Source: Haplosporangium gracile
Taxonomy: Eukaryota; Mortierellomycota; Mortierellomycetes; Mortierellales; Mortierellaceae
NCBI GenBank assembly: GCA_015499985.1
Contig: JAAAUF010000282.1
Coordinates: 232-42,431, forward strand
Direction: 5' to 3'
Length of the DNA: 42,200 bases
Within the stretch, counting starts at the first letter, position 1, and each line of letters opens with the position of its first letter. Shown piece after piece: positions 31,283 through 42,200 of the stretch. Position numbers and translations under genes: made by a program. The notes below the pieces were generated by a model. That model saw only the letters and a program-made list of their open reading frames with translations, did not search any database and was not told the DNA's origin.

Positions 31283-34200
31283 ATGTACCGTGCAGCGGCC
31301 TTCTCCTCACGAGTAACAACCCTCGTTGCGCGTCGACATGTCCTCCTCTCCTCCTCCGCCACCGTCCGGCCCCTCACAACCACAACTTCTTCTATAACAA
31401 TCGTGCCCACGTTCACATCAGCAGCAAGGAGAACAACACCAATGACCAACACCAGCGTTTCCGTCAAACCAACCCCTTTTCTCCGCACCCAAAAAGTCAA
31501 GGGTGCATCGACTCCTCGCAAATACACTACCGAGACCTCGATTCATGCCGAAGAGGAGGTACACACATCCCCCACTTGCTCAATCGACCCCTCTTTGAGA
31601 GTATGCTCAAGGAAAATTAGTTGAATAACACCTTCTTTCCTCTTGTTATGTCCCCTCTCGCATCTATGAAATAGCTTCCACTTCAATATGGTATGCTGTA
31701 CTTTGATAACGCCTACCCCCTCAAGATGGGTTGGTGGGATATTCGGTACTCGCTTCTGAAACCAGGCTGGCGATCCCTTGAGCGCAAAGCCAAGACAGAA
31801 TTGGTTCCGCCCGAGAAGAACATGCCCTTCCACTTTAAGATCGGAGGCATCGAGCCCAGGTACATTTCACATCCGACTCTTCGTTCATTTCGTCCTCTAG
31901 ACTGCAGCCCGATGGAATTTCCCGAATGACCATTGTTGTCCCTCATTTAACGGTAAAAACCAAAACATTTTCCCGCATGAATATAACTAGATTGAAGGAC
32001 GGTGGTATGTTTGTGCACTTTTCATATGTGCGCCCAAGCTCGTATACAACCAAGGAGGCACTCAAGGAGATTGAGTCCCGATGTGAACAACATCTGATCA
32101 GCAAGGGCCACTACATGTGGTTCAATTTCCAAAAGGTCCGTGCTTTCCTCGTCAAGGGATCGCCATTCCTCGAGGATCTGGCCAGTCGATACCCCAACAG
32201 TAAAATCCGTGTCGAGTTTGCTGGAAACCTTAACGTCGAGCAACTGTATATCCTCTTCCGCAAATATGGCAAGATCATGGATATTTCACTGCTCACGCCC
32301 GTCAAGGACATGCCCCGCCAGGCGATTGTCCAATACTCGTTCATGCGTGCCTCGACTAGCGCCAAGTCGTGCTTGCATGGAATGGAGATCAATGGAACTC
32401 AATTGAGTGTCACCTATGAGAGGACGCTTCAGGGAAACATTATCTGGACCTGGTTGACCAATCATCCCAAGATCACGGTCCCCCTTGGAGGTGCGGCTTT
32501 GGCAGGAATGTCGTTCATGATTTTTGACCCTATGCGTGTCTTTAGCATGCATGCTAAGATTACTCAGCTTTTCAACGTCAATGAGTACCCTTTCCTGAGA
32601 TGGTTGCGCAAGGAGACTGTCGGTCGTTTGACCCGCAGCCCTCTTGATGCGATGCAGGCTAGCGGATGGCGCGAGAGAGCCCATGATGAGGAGAAGCTCC
32701 GCGCTTGCTTGCGCACTGCCCCAGGTATGCTATGGCCATTTGCTTTTTATTTATTTAGGACTATCTCGCTGTATTCAATGAATTTGCTCCGCCTAACAAT
32801 TTCTTCTTCCCCTTTTTCGATAAACAGAGTCATTCGTAATTGTTCATGGCCCTCGGGGCGCAGGAAAGACAGAGATGGTCGAGTATGTGATCAAGGACAA
32901 GAAGCACAAGGTCGTCATCCGCTGCGAAGAGCTCGCGAACGCCAGGAGTGAGGGCGAGCTGTTGACCAACCTTGCCAAGCAGATCGGATACACCCCCTTG
33001 TTCCAGTTTATGAACACCATCAATAACATGGTCGACGTCGCCATCACTGCCACTACCGGACAAAAGGCTGGTGAGTTTTACTCTTGAAGACTTTCCTCAG
33101 TCCTTGCTGTGTAACAACTATGACTCTATTCCAAGAACCAAGCTAACTAATGTCTAAATTCATATTTGATGATTTAAAGGTCTGTCGGCTACGTTTGAGG
33201 GACAGTTGAAAAAGATTCTGGACACATTGAGCATCGCGATCCAACAAGCCTCTCCTGTCTCAGACCTGTCCAACACTTCACCCGACGCGATCATGAAGCG
33301 CATCGAAGCTACGCTCGAAGAAAAGACTCGTCTCTCCGAGTTGGTCAAGACTGAATCCTGCGTCCAGACAAACTCTCTGGCCTCGTCTGTGTCAGGAAAT
33401 CCTAACAGACGTTTGACAAAGGTCAAGAGACACCGCCGGGAAATGAACTCGGATGACAACAACACCGAGTGCGACCCTGACGAGATCCCTGTCATTGTGA
33501 TTGATGGATACATGTCGAGGGAGAAGGGACCCCATGCCAAGGAGTTGTGGACTTATTTGGCTGATTGGGCTGCTGTCTTGGTCGAGAACCATATTGCCCA
33601 TGTTATTTTCTTGACCAACAACGTCAGCGCCTCCAAGCCGCTTGCCAAATGTACAGTAACCTTCATTGAAAAGTGATTTTATTTCGATTGGTGATCGTCA
33701 GCGTGCCTTCTGTTAACACATATCTATGTTCACTCTTCATGGTGGCTCTAGCATTGCCCAATATGCCCTTTGAGTACATTATTCTCACGGATGCGACATT
33801 GGAATCGGCGCTCGAGTTTGTGTACAACCACCTGGACAGAGACGAATACCCCGACCTGATCAAGTCTGTACAGACCATCGGCGGTCGTCTCACCGACCTT
33901 GAACTCTTTGTCCAAAAGATCAAGAGCGGACAAAAGCCTGATGGTAAACATTCTCCTCACCTTTTTTCCTCTTGTTTCTGCGGAACCTTATTAATTTGAT
34001 AGGGGACTGACATTCTATTTTTTGGGGGGGGGTCTTGTTTAACTCGCATGATTACGGCGGATATAGACGCTGTGAAGGATATTTTGGGACGCGCTGTAGT
34101 CGAGGTCCGCAAGAACGCCTTTGATTTCGATAACTCGGACGGCCGCACCCTGAACTGGACGCCCATCCAGTTTTGGGCCGTTATGAAGCAGTTGGCCGCC

Positions 34201-34939
34201 TCTGAAACCGTAAGCCTAATTCACTCCATTGTTTTTTTCTTTGTGTGATTTTCTTGACTTTTATTTTCTTTTTTTGCACCAGCCAAACTTACGATATCTT
34301 TGATTTTTCTACTCGTGGTGTTATTTTTTTAGGCCAGCTTTGATGAGCTCAAGATCCACCCTTTGTTCAAGAACGACGAGGGCCCCTTCAGCGCCATGGA
34401 GCAGGCAGAGTTGATCAATATCGTCCACAAGCATGGTAACGTGTCTTTTTTTTTTTTTTTTTTTTTCTTTTATCCTTCAGTTAAATTTTTTTTACAGGCA
34501 TCTCGAGCGTTAAAAATATGCAACACTCTAACCCATTGCTCACTCTTTTCCCCAACGGACAACATCCATTGATACAGGACGCCCGTACGCCGTTCGCCCC
34601 GGAAAGCCCATTTATAGAGCTGCATTCCAAAACATCCTGTCCGACGTAGGATTTTCGGCCGTCATGGACCTCGAATCCTCCGCCCATCTCGAGAAGGAAG
34701 AAATGATCAAAGTCGCCAAATGGGAGGCTGAACTCAAGGAGCTTTCGAATTTACTCCACACCGATGGGTCTTGGTTGTTTGGTGGTGGAAAGGTTCCGAA
34801 GGAGGTCGATACTCGTGTCAAGTGGTTGATGAAGAAATTGGCAGAGTCCCATGCTAAAGTGGAGAAGTATGAAAATGAGGCGACGCAGGCCAAGAAGGCT
34901 GTTGTCAGTATCGCTGCTGCTTCTTTCTCGTCCTCATAA
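31283..34939 (+). CDS. YME2: mitochondrial escape protein 2 (RRM + AAA, inner membrane)
   Basis: Nine exons (31283-31558, 31675-31859, 31991-32724, 32828-33070, 33180-33650, 33752-33943, 34067-34209, 34333-34435, 34578-34939) give 902 residues; yeast Yme2 has 850. The start is MYRAAAFSSRVTTLVARRH, an acid-free presequence of more than 70 residues. LPLQYGMLYFDNAYPLKMGW opens the conserved matrix part. An RRM-like domain (VEFAGNLNVEQLYILFRKYG) comes next. A hydrophobic span (ITVPLGGAALAGMSFMIF) is the likely inner-membrane helix. The intermembrane-space AAA-like NTPase has Walker A GPRGAGKT (406-413) and Walker B VIVIDGY (Asp588). A charged coiled coil closes the protein. In yeast Yme2 affects mtDNA escape, nucleoid structure and inner-membrane organisation. 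All exon phases agree. A T21 run sits in the last intron. The gene is convergent with XPO4. Confidence 0.95.
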
Positions 34940-35131
34940 AAACAGGGAAGTGATAACCGCCTGGATGACAAGGACCGCTTTCATACATTTCATCAATTAG
35001 ACACATTTCACATCAAAATACACACATCAAGCATCTTTTTTTTTCCCCTCTAAAAACTATCGGGTTTTTTTACTAATTTTTTTTTTTAAGATAAACAAGT
35101 AAACACACCTCCTTGTACACCACCATCTCTT
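34940..35131. other. convergent spacer between YME2 and XPO4
   Basis: A 192-bp AT-rich interval between stop codons with several T runs (35037-35090). It serves as the 3' flank of both genes and no other feature is seen. Confidence 0.7.
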
Positions 35132-38100
35132 TTACTTGACGCGCAAGACACCACGAACGCCCATCAAGAACCTCAAAAAGATCTCCCGACGAGCTGGTGT
35201 CATCGCAATATCGCGCGGGGTCAACGCTCTCTGACCCACAATATCCGACGTCGGGAACGCCGTGGCCAAATGCTGGAATGAGCTCGACAGACGCTGCTGC
35301 AATTCAGGCGTCAGGGGCGTCTCGCTTGCCGCCAAAAGCTGCTCAATCAGGCCACCGTACGCCTCTTGACGCGCACAGACAAGTGCCAGCACACACGATC
35401 CGGCTACATCGACCAATTCCATATCCAGCTTCTTGAACAGTAGCTGTTCGAACGTCAAATTCAGGAACTCGTCCAAATGAGGTCGAAGACCGGCAAGGTA
35501 TTCTGTAGGATGGTGCAGTGAGGCGTTACAGGCGTACAGAGCCATAGCTGTGATGGCTTGGAAGGTCAGGTGAGAGACCTCGAGGATGTTGTGATCGATT
35601 CCAAACTTGAGCGATGCCATCAGATTGTTGAGAAGGTCTCCGGGCAGCTCGACCAAGCGACCAGGGTACGACTCCACCAGCTTTGACATCAAGCGCACAT
35701 ACAATGTGCACAACCGAGGGATCTATTTCGCGTAAACAATGTGCCGAGAAAAAAAGTGTTAATCCTCTGCTTACTAAGATGCGGCCAAAAAAGGCATGAA
35801 GTAAAGGAAGAGGGTATTACCTTGAGCATGTTCTCTTTGATCATGGGGATGAGAATATTGATTCCAGAAAAGACGACAGTTGAGGGCAAGACGGCGTTGG
35901 GAGAGTGGACCAGCATCTGATCGACTCCCAAGACTTCAAGTAAACTTAACAACATCTCCAACACAACCGACACGTCACTGTAAGGCTCATCCTCAGCCTC
36001 CTCCCAAGAACTAGCACGCTTCTTGCCCAAGTTGGCGTTCGAGAAGGTCTGCAACAGGTTCAGCAGACATGTGTGGAAGTAGCTGACTTGCTCGGGTGTC
36101 AAGGATGTAAACTCGAGGTGCTTGATCAAGTCTGTATACAGGTTCAACACCAAGATCTGGACTTCGGGGAAATTGTTGTATATCCGGACAAGGTTTACAA
36201 ACGACTCAAAGAACCGCGAGCAGAACGTGTAGATCATAGGGGTATTAATGTCCGTCAATGCCAATGCCAGTCCATTGAACATCTACCTCGAAACGAATAA
36301 ATAGGAGGAGGAATTGTTAAACGACAAGCTTGAAGATATGTCCGAGGAAATATACTTTGCGCCATATAATGGGTGGCACTGTACCTCGAGACCGTTCATT
36401 ATCTGGCTCATGACTTCAGAAGATTGGTATTTCGTCAGGAGATCCTTGTCTTGCAGCACAGCAGCGAAGCGCGTCTCGATCGCCGCAGAGATCAAGCCAA
36501 AGTAGTGTCCATTCAACTGCTCCGTAGGAGCATAGGAGATGATTGTTGTGATAGACTGGATGAGAGAGCTAAAAGTTGAGGAATGCAGTAAATCGAATTC
36601 AGGATTAGCATGAGGAGTTACCAATAGATATACTTCCAAAGCGTCGCCAGATTGGTACCAACAGACAATACGCACTTGTGAATAACCTCAGGGAGGATGG
36701 AAAGGTGTTCGATAAAGAAGCTGACCAGAGGAGGGAATTGCTCCGACTGAAGCAATGTGTTCCTCACGGGTGCCCTTTGGCCAAAAGTGTTTAACAAGGC
36801 AATGATCTGGATCAAAACATCGGGGTCGGCATTCCACATGATAAAGTTGATGCGAAGCTTGGCCACCAAGAACTCAAGAATAGAGCTGCCCTTGCCACCC
36901 TGAGTGGCCTCTCCATATGCCTGCACCAAGTTAGGGCTGAGAGCGGCGTAGTTCTCTGGACTGGCAAAGAGGTATGTCTTGACCCATCGCTCAAGGAACC
37001 AGAAGAGTGAAAGAGCGACTTGTGGACTGCAAGAGATTGCCTGTTTGCGGTTGTTGTGCGATGTATTGACCGTGTTAATATTGAATGCTGACAAGTCCGC
37101 GCAAAGAGGACTTCCGGTCATTGATAAATGCAGTCGTTCATACCTGAGCAGAGTGAGAATCGAGGGAGACAGAGTCCAGCAGGCTCATAAGGTTACTGAA
37201 AATGCTGATGAGCTGGTCCTGAGCCAAGGCCTGTGTTTTTGAAAGCTCATTCAATGTCTCGGGGATTAAGGCCGTCTCACCGATGTTGTTATCGGCAAAA
37301 ACGTATCCTGTAATTACAATCAGCCAGTGTAAGTGCTCGTAAATGTAGACGACATAGTCAGGGTGGTTCCCATCATGGGTGGTGCTGAGGAAGCTCTGAA
37401 GACGCTCAATGCGATCGTGAAGAAGTCCCTGAAGTCTGAGAAGCGTGTTGTGAGGGTCAAGTCGGGCCAAAGCAGCAATCGAGATGAGCTGATCGCCGTA
37501 TGTCTCCCAGTCTTGAAATCCATCGCTCTCCTCGTCCACCAAGGCGTTGAACTTCGCAAGCTCCAGCCGAGTGTCGATGTACTTTTCCACGATGCGATAG
37601 CTGATGCTGTGAAAGAATTGCAGGAGGTTTGTAGCATCAACAACCAATGCGGGTGAGTTATGGTCCGAGATAGCCGCTTGCGAGTCCTGGACTACAATGT
37701 TGAAAGGAACCGCGAATATGGGTGTCAGCACTAGTACCGCCGTTGAATACACCGTTCAATCCTACCAATCCTTGTGCTGTTTATGACATAAAAATGTAAC
37801 TTACCGAGCTTTACCCACGTCACCAAGAGTTCGTCAAAGGCGCCCATAAGGCTCTCCGACTCTTCAGGAACCTTGGACGACTCGCTCAAACAATGGACGG
37901 TCAACAATGCGACTTGGTTCAAAAAATCAAACTTTTCAGGAACAGCGCAAATAGTCTGGATCGAGTGGAAAGAGAGCAGCTGTCGAATCATCTCCGTAAT
38001 AGCAATCATATTCTCCGTGTAATCAGCCTGCAAACATTCATCCGACGAACAGGAAGCCACGCTGTCAAAAAAATTGTAAAAGGAGCTGATTAGTGTCAGA

Positions 38101-39648
38101 CATTAATTAGGCTTGATTTTTCTCCGCATCTATTCCAGCTGCTGGAATAACTGAAGGAAGACATACTTGTTGATGAGGGTCAAGAGACCATTCATCACTC
38201 CCGAAATGTGGTGGGCCGTAGCTGCCTCATTCTCAAAGATGGCTCCATGTAGACCACAAAGTTGGATTAGACACTGTCGGACACGGTGGGTCATGATGTT
38301 GTCGTCCTGAATCAAAGGGAACAACTATTGATGACAAGTGCATGTGGACACATGGGATTAGAGACTTTGCCATCATGACTACGAGGTGACAAAACAATCC
38401 TTCAAAAAAGTACACATACTGTGAAGAACATTGAGAGAACATCGGCGTTCACAAGAACAGGGCGCCAGCTGGCGGGGTAGACAATACTCCTAGTAAAGTC
38501 GTCCTCGTCGTCAGCAAATGTACCAGCCAACACAGGCTGGCCTAAAAGAAGGTGCGGCAGTAAATGAACAGTTCTGCTTAGTATCGAGAATCGACTGAGT
38601 GTACTTTGGACTAGTGGTACCTATGCTTCTGTTGACATTGTGGAATTTACTGGTAGAGGCAAAGTCCCATTGAAGGATCAATTCGAGAAGGAGGATCGAA
38701 AGACTGAGCAATGGCTTTTGGGATCCAGAAACCTCCTGTCCAGGGATCGACATCAGATCCCGCAACTGCTCATGAAGGATTGTCAGGGTTGCCTCAAAGA
38801 GCAAACGGAGGTGACGCTCCTCGAACGAGTTCTTTGTCTTGTAGTGGAAATCCCAAGTCAATCCGACACTGCTTGCCTTTCCTCTGCTCGAAAACTCGTC
38901 AACCATTGCATGAGCCAAGGCCAGCCCGATCTTCTTCTGTTGGTCGTTCATTGATAAGAGGTGTCGAATGTCGTTGTAGACTACATCCTGCTCTGCCTCA
39001 GAAGCCTCAAGCCAACCACGTTTGGAAATTACAGCAATGGCCTGGTAGATCTGCTTGGCGACCCAAGGAACCAACCGTGGATGTTCAAGGTTGTAGTTAA
39101 TGAGGTATCGCTGTAAGTTGTGAATATCCTGCTTCTGATACAAGCCATATTCCCGAACAATTGCTCCTGTGATTCCTGAAGCGGCATGAAATTGGACAGA
39201 GGGAGTGTTGGAGTTGGCTAAGGTATATGTCAACAGAAAAGGGGGCGAAGATTAGTTAGTCATTCACCCTTGTAAGCCTGCTACCTTTTTAGAGTAAGGA
39301 TAGGAGGGTAGAAGGTGAGCAGGCAAGTTCTTTTACCGAGGAGATACTGGCAGACGGGCACAATGTTTGCACTTTGCTTAAAGTCAATCAAGACTTTCTC
39401 GGCCTGCAGTCGAGTCGTAGGGTGCTACATGATAAGAAAGTCGAAGAAAGGTGGATATGCGTGAGGGCGAAGTCGAAAAAAAAAAAAAGGAGAGCGCATG
39501 TTTTCGTTTTCTTTCAATGGGAGCCAGTGTATGCTGAGATGAAGGTCAATGGCTGTTGTCCTGATGGTGATTGTGATATCAATGTACTCCATACCTGCGC
39601 CTCTGCACAGGCCTTCTCGATGGTGACCAAAACCGTCGGGTAGTCCAT
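35132..39648 (-). CDS. XPO4: exportin-4 (importin-beta family nuclear transport receptor)
   Basis: Eleven exons (39648-39595, 39424-39337, 39217-38621, 38541-38420, 38324-38167, 38061-37805, 37691-37144, 37040-36622, 36568-36385, 36282-35821, 35722-35132) give 1159 residues; human XPO4 has 1151. The N-terminus (MDYPTVLVTIEKACAEAQ, LQAEKVLIDFKQSANIVPVC) and FHAASGITGAIVREYGLYQK, VAKQIYQAIAVISKRGW and FSSRGKASSVGLTWDFHYKT match exportin-4, as does YPASWRPVLVNADVLSMFFT. The rest is HEAT-repeat helices to the C-terminus. Exportin-4 carries cargo such as eIF5A and Smad3 out of the nucleus with RanGTP in animals; cargo in this fungus is unknown. The acceptor at 37041/37040 was preferred over one 14 nt downstream because only it keeps phase. 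One intron is just 53 nt (36569-36621). Confidence 0.95.
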
Positions 39649-42144
39649 GTCTGATCGTCTTGTGAATGGGATGTCAAGAAAAATGAAAAAAAAGAGGTCT
39701 TCCTACTTTAGTAACGCTCTTTGACTCTTCATACCTACCCTTAATAACCTTAGACGATAATCCTGCGATCGTTTTTCTTCGGTGACATATTGATCAATGC
39801 CGCCCAAGGCGCGCTCTTTTCCTTTCCAGACAAGAGCAACAAGGCGGGGGATGCTGCTACTGGTGTCAAACAGCATAGATACGGTGCTCACAAGCAAGGT
39901 TGCTGCAGTAGATCATCCACCACCATAATTATCCTCCAGATAGACAAAAAGTTTCCTTATTCAGTTTTGATATCCACCTTCGATATCCAATATTCGACGC
40001 GTCGACTGGATAATCTGTCAGTCTTTCTACCAACACTAATGTTACTACCCGTTCTTGCGACGCGGTATTCTTAGCAACCATTATACACATCAATCATCTC
40101 TCTACGCACCATCCATCTGCCACCGGAAACCAAGCACACACAATTGCTGGTGCTTGGCCAATCTGCCTCCTTTCAAATTCGTTCCACATTCAAACAAAAG
40201 ATCCTTCCTTCGTCCTCTTTATTTCTTATTCTTACTCCCTGCTGTCCCTTGCTCTTCATTATGCATCCTTCTGCCTGCCCTTGGACGTTTTCATGTTATT
40301 ATTACTCCGAACACAACAAGAAACATGTCGTATCGTCGTGAACGAAACCAAACAACTGCCCTTTTGCTAGAATGACAAAGACGCCCAGGACATCAAGAAG
40401 CCGTTGTACCATCAAAAAGTACAATTCAAGTTTTTCGTCAACAAAGAAAGGGAATAGACTAAAAAAAAAAAAAAAAAAAAAAAACAAAATGAAAGAACTA
40501 GGAAAGGGAGGAGGAAGTAATCAAGTTGGATCAACATGAAACGGATTTGTTTTACTACTGCAATCGATTGACCTCCTTGAGATTGTTATTCACCGCTTCT
40601 TTATTTCTTTTTCGCATTATCGTTCTTTTTTCCCACTTTTGTTGTCGGTTGTACGACCAAGTTTCGCCACTCCTTTCTTTCCTTCCATGCAAAACACCCA
40701 CGCCTCCTATATTTTAGCCTAATGAAAACGGCAAACGATTCAACCAACCTCGTTATGAAAATATTCTCTTTCTCTGCCTCCCTACTGAGGGGGCATATGC
40801 AATTGTGTGAGGACAATGCCATCGGGCCTGGGCGTTGGGAAGGATCGCAACCAAATTGGCAATCAATTGGTTCCCAATGAGGGGAATTAGAAAGCGCAAG
40901 GCTTGAATTGCCACACGAATGAAAAGAACCAACCACTTACCTCTCAGGGTATCTAGAATACCACATCTTTGGCCAGTACTCTGTCCTGGCGTTCCTATAC
41001 TTCCTACGCCCATCTATCATTTCGCCCCTGGGTCTTGACAACACCAAATCTGATATATTTTCTGCTCGGTGGTCTTGCACAACCGCTCCCATTCTCCCGA
41101 CCTACAATTTCCCTTCATTATTTTTATTTGTTGTTCTATTTCTAATCCTGACGTCCTCCCGAGTGTGGAAACAATGAAAACTAAACGAGATGGGCCTAAA
41201 TAACTATCCCGCTATTGCTACTGGGTTTTTTTTTCTAATGGACAGGCTGCGTCAAAAAGAGCAGCAACAAAAACGACATCCAACCGAGCAGTCCCTCCCC
41301 TTATTGAACCGCTGATGTGGATTCGCTTTGCAAGCAGGAGAGGAGAACAAAAACGGATGGATTTTTGTTTTTGTTTTTGTCACGGTATTTTTGTAATGCA
41401 CCGATGAAGGATTGAAAAAAAAGAGAGAGGAGACAGAGAGAATAAAAGAAGAGAGAAGGGGGATCGTAAGCTGCGGGTTAGTTCTTTGAACCTGTGGAGC
41501 GCATTTTTTTTTCTTTGTTGACATGATCGAAGGGACTGCAAAAAAAAAAAAAGGCGCGAAAGTAGAAAAATTCATCAACCGTAAGCATAGGGGGTAGAGA
41601 GGGAGATGGAAACGAACAATTAAGAACACAGAAGGAAGCATCGATCGAATGTATTGTCGACGATGATCGTTTGGGGTTGACAATGTTCGGTCCATTTAAG
41701 AGAATAATGAATTGGTTCCTGTGTCTTCGGCGGTAATGCAATATTTCATTACGCTTGTCTGTGTATCTGTCTTATGTTGCAAACGAGATCTCTTACTTCT
41801 ACCTGCCCCTTCTTTTTGTCTTTTTTGTTCCCCAAAAATAGGACCTTTTTTATGCCCGTTCATCTTTTGTGATGTATTTCTCTCCCGCTGTGGAAACTGA
41901 CACCGAGAGAATAGTGTTGCACAAAGCGAAAGAGTGTGGTCTGTTCCTTTTTTTTCCTTTTTTTTTCTTTCCCTCTGTTTCTCCTTTCTCCCGCTTTTTT
42001 GTTATTGACTCCTAAACTCGAATGGGACGACAGGTACCAGGACGCGAATATGAACATTGAGTTGTGTATTCATAGATCCTGGAAAACAATAGCCACTGGG
42101 GTGCCGCTCAATTTGAGTTGTTGTAAATTATAATGTTGGAATTG

Positions 42145-42145
<1 letters not shown>
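39649..42145. other. 2.5-kb right-hand region without a secure gene
   Basis: The part next to XPO4 is its promoter. The rest is AT-rich with T/C tracts, an A24 run at 40461-40484 and an A12 run near 41540. Two weak coding-like stretches, at 40325-40457 (+) and 40785-41093 (-), are described as findings. Open frames of 60-147 codons occur on both strands but lack the C/G-ending codon use of the confirmed genes. It may be the long upstream region of a gene beyond the right edge. Confidence 0.5.
40461..40484 (+). repeat. A24 homopolymer
   Basis: Twenty-four A in a row, three bases after an in-frame TAG of a short coding-like stretch. Length may be affected by sequencing slippage. Confidence 0.9.

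Positions 42146-42200
<55 letters not shown>
42146..42200 (+). repeat. TC microsatellite at the right edge
   Basis: About 27 TC units with one interruption (TTT near 42191) run to the end of the window and may continue. Like the CT/C tract at the internal gap, this type of repeat could mark a contig end. Confidence 0.95.

Noticed and set aside
37026..37040. Acceptor TTGCAG at 37026 in XPO4
   Set aside because: It breaks the reading phase with the preceding exon. CAG before 37040 keeps phase 0 and the conserved AISCSPQVALSLFWFLERW sequence.
1..42200. tRNA, rRNA, transposable element or CRISPR
   Set aside because: No cloverleaf, transposase/reverse-transcriptase motif, terminal repeats or spaced direct repeats were recognised by eye on either strand.

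Overview
The window is nuclear DNA of a filamentous, early-diverging fungus. Intron-dense genes, GT-AG introns mostly 80-140 nt with CTAAC-like branch sites, pyrimidine-rich leaders before start codons, and sterol 4-alpha-carboxylate dehydrogenase, Cch1 and steryl-glucosidase genes all point to fungi. The style resembles Mortierellaceae (Mucoromycota sensu lato), but that placement is inference. No transposon, CRISPR array, rRNA or tRNA was recognised.

Ten protein genes can be modelled from splice sites, and in every one the exon phases join without a break. From left to right: a Uds1-domain coiled-coil protein (+, 1765-6300, 5' end unresolved); an intronless protein with about eight SANT/Myb-like repeats and a mitochondrial-type N-terminus (-, 6500-8692); eIF3 subunit L (+, 8923-11237); ERG26 (+, 11955-13265); ETF beta subunit (-, 13707-15080); the four-domain calcium channel CCH1 in 19 exons (-, 15396-24342); a GH5 steryl-beta-glucosidase (+, 24955-29290) whose first intron holds a 10-N assembly gap; complex I subunit NDUFS4 (-, 29650-30735); the inner-membrane AAA/RRM protein YME2 (+, 31283-34939); and exportin-4 in 11 exons (-, 35132-39648). 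The ends, 1-1764 and 39649-42200, have no securely modelled gene. They hold pyrimidine tracts, homopolymers and a few small reading frames recorded as findings.

Functionally this is a housekeeping region, not a cluster for one pathway. Three or four products work in mitochondria: ETFB (electron transfer from acyl-CoA dehydrogenases), NDUFS4 (complex I assembly), YME2 (inner membrane and mtDNA maintenance) and possibly the SANT-repeat protein. ERG26 and the glucosidase both act on sterols. CCH1 handles plasma-membrane calcium entry, eIF3L translation initiation and XPO4 nuclear export. Genes are mostly arranged as divergent or convergent pairs with short spacers.

The item most worth follow-up is the mitochondrial-looking multi-SANT protein. 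Next come a possible CaaX prenylation box on the glucosidase, the EEEE filter with an uneven S4 charge pattern in CCH1, and four introns far longer than the local norm.
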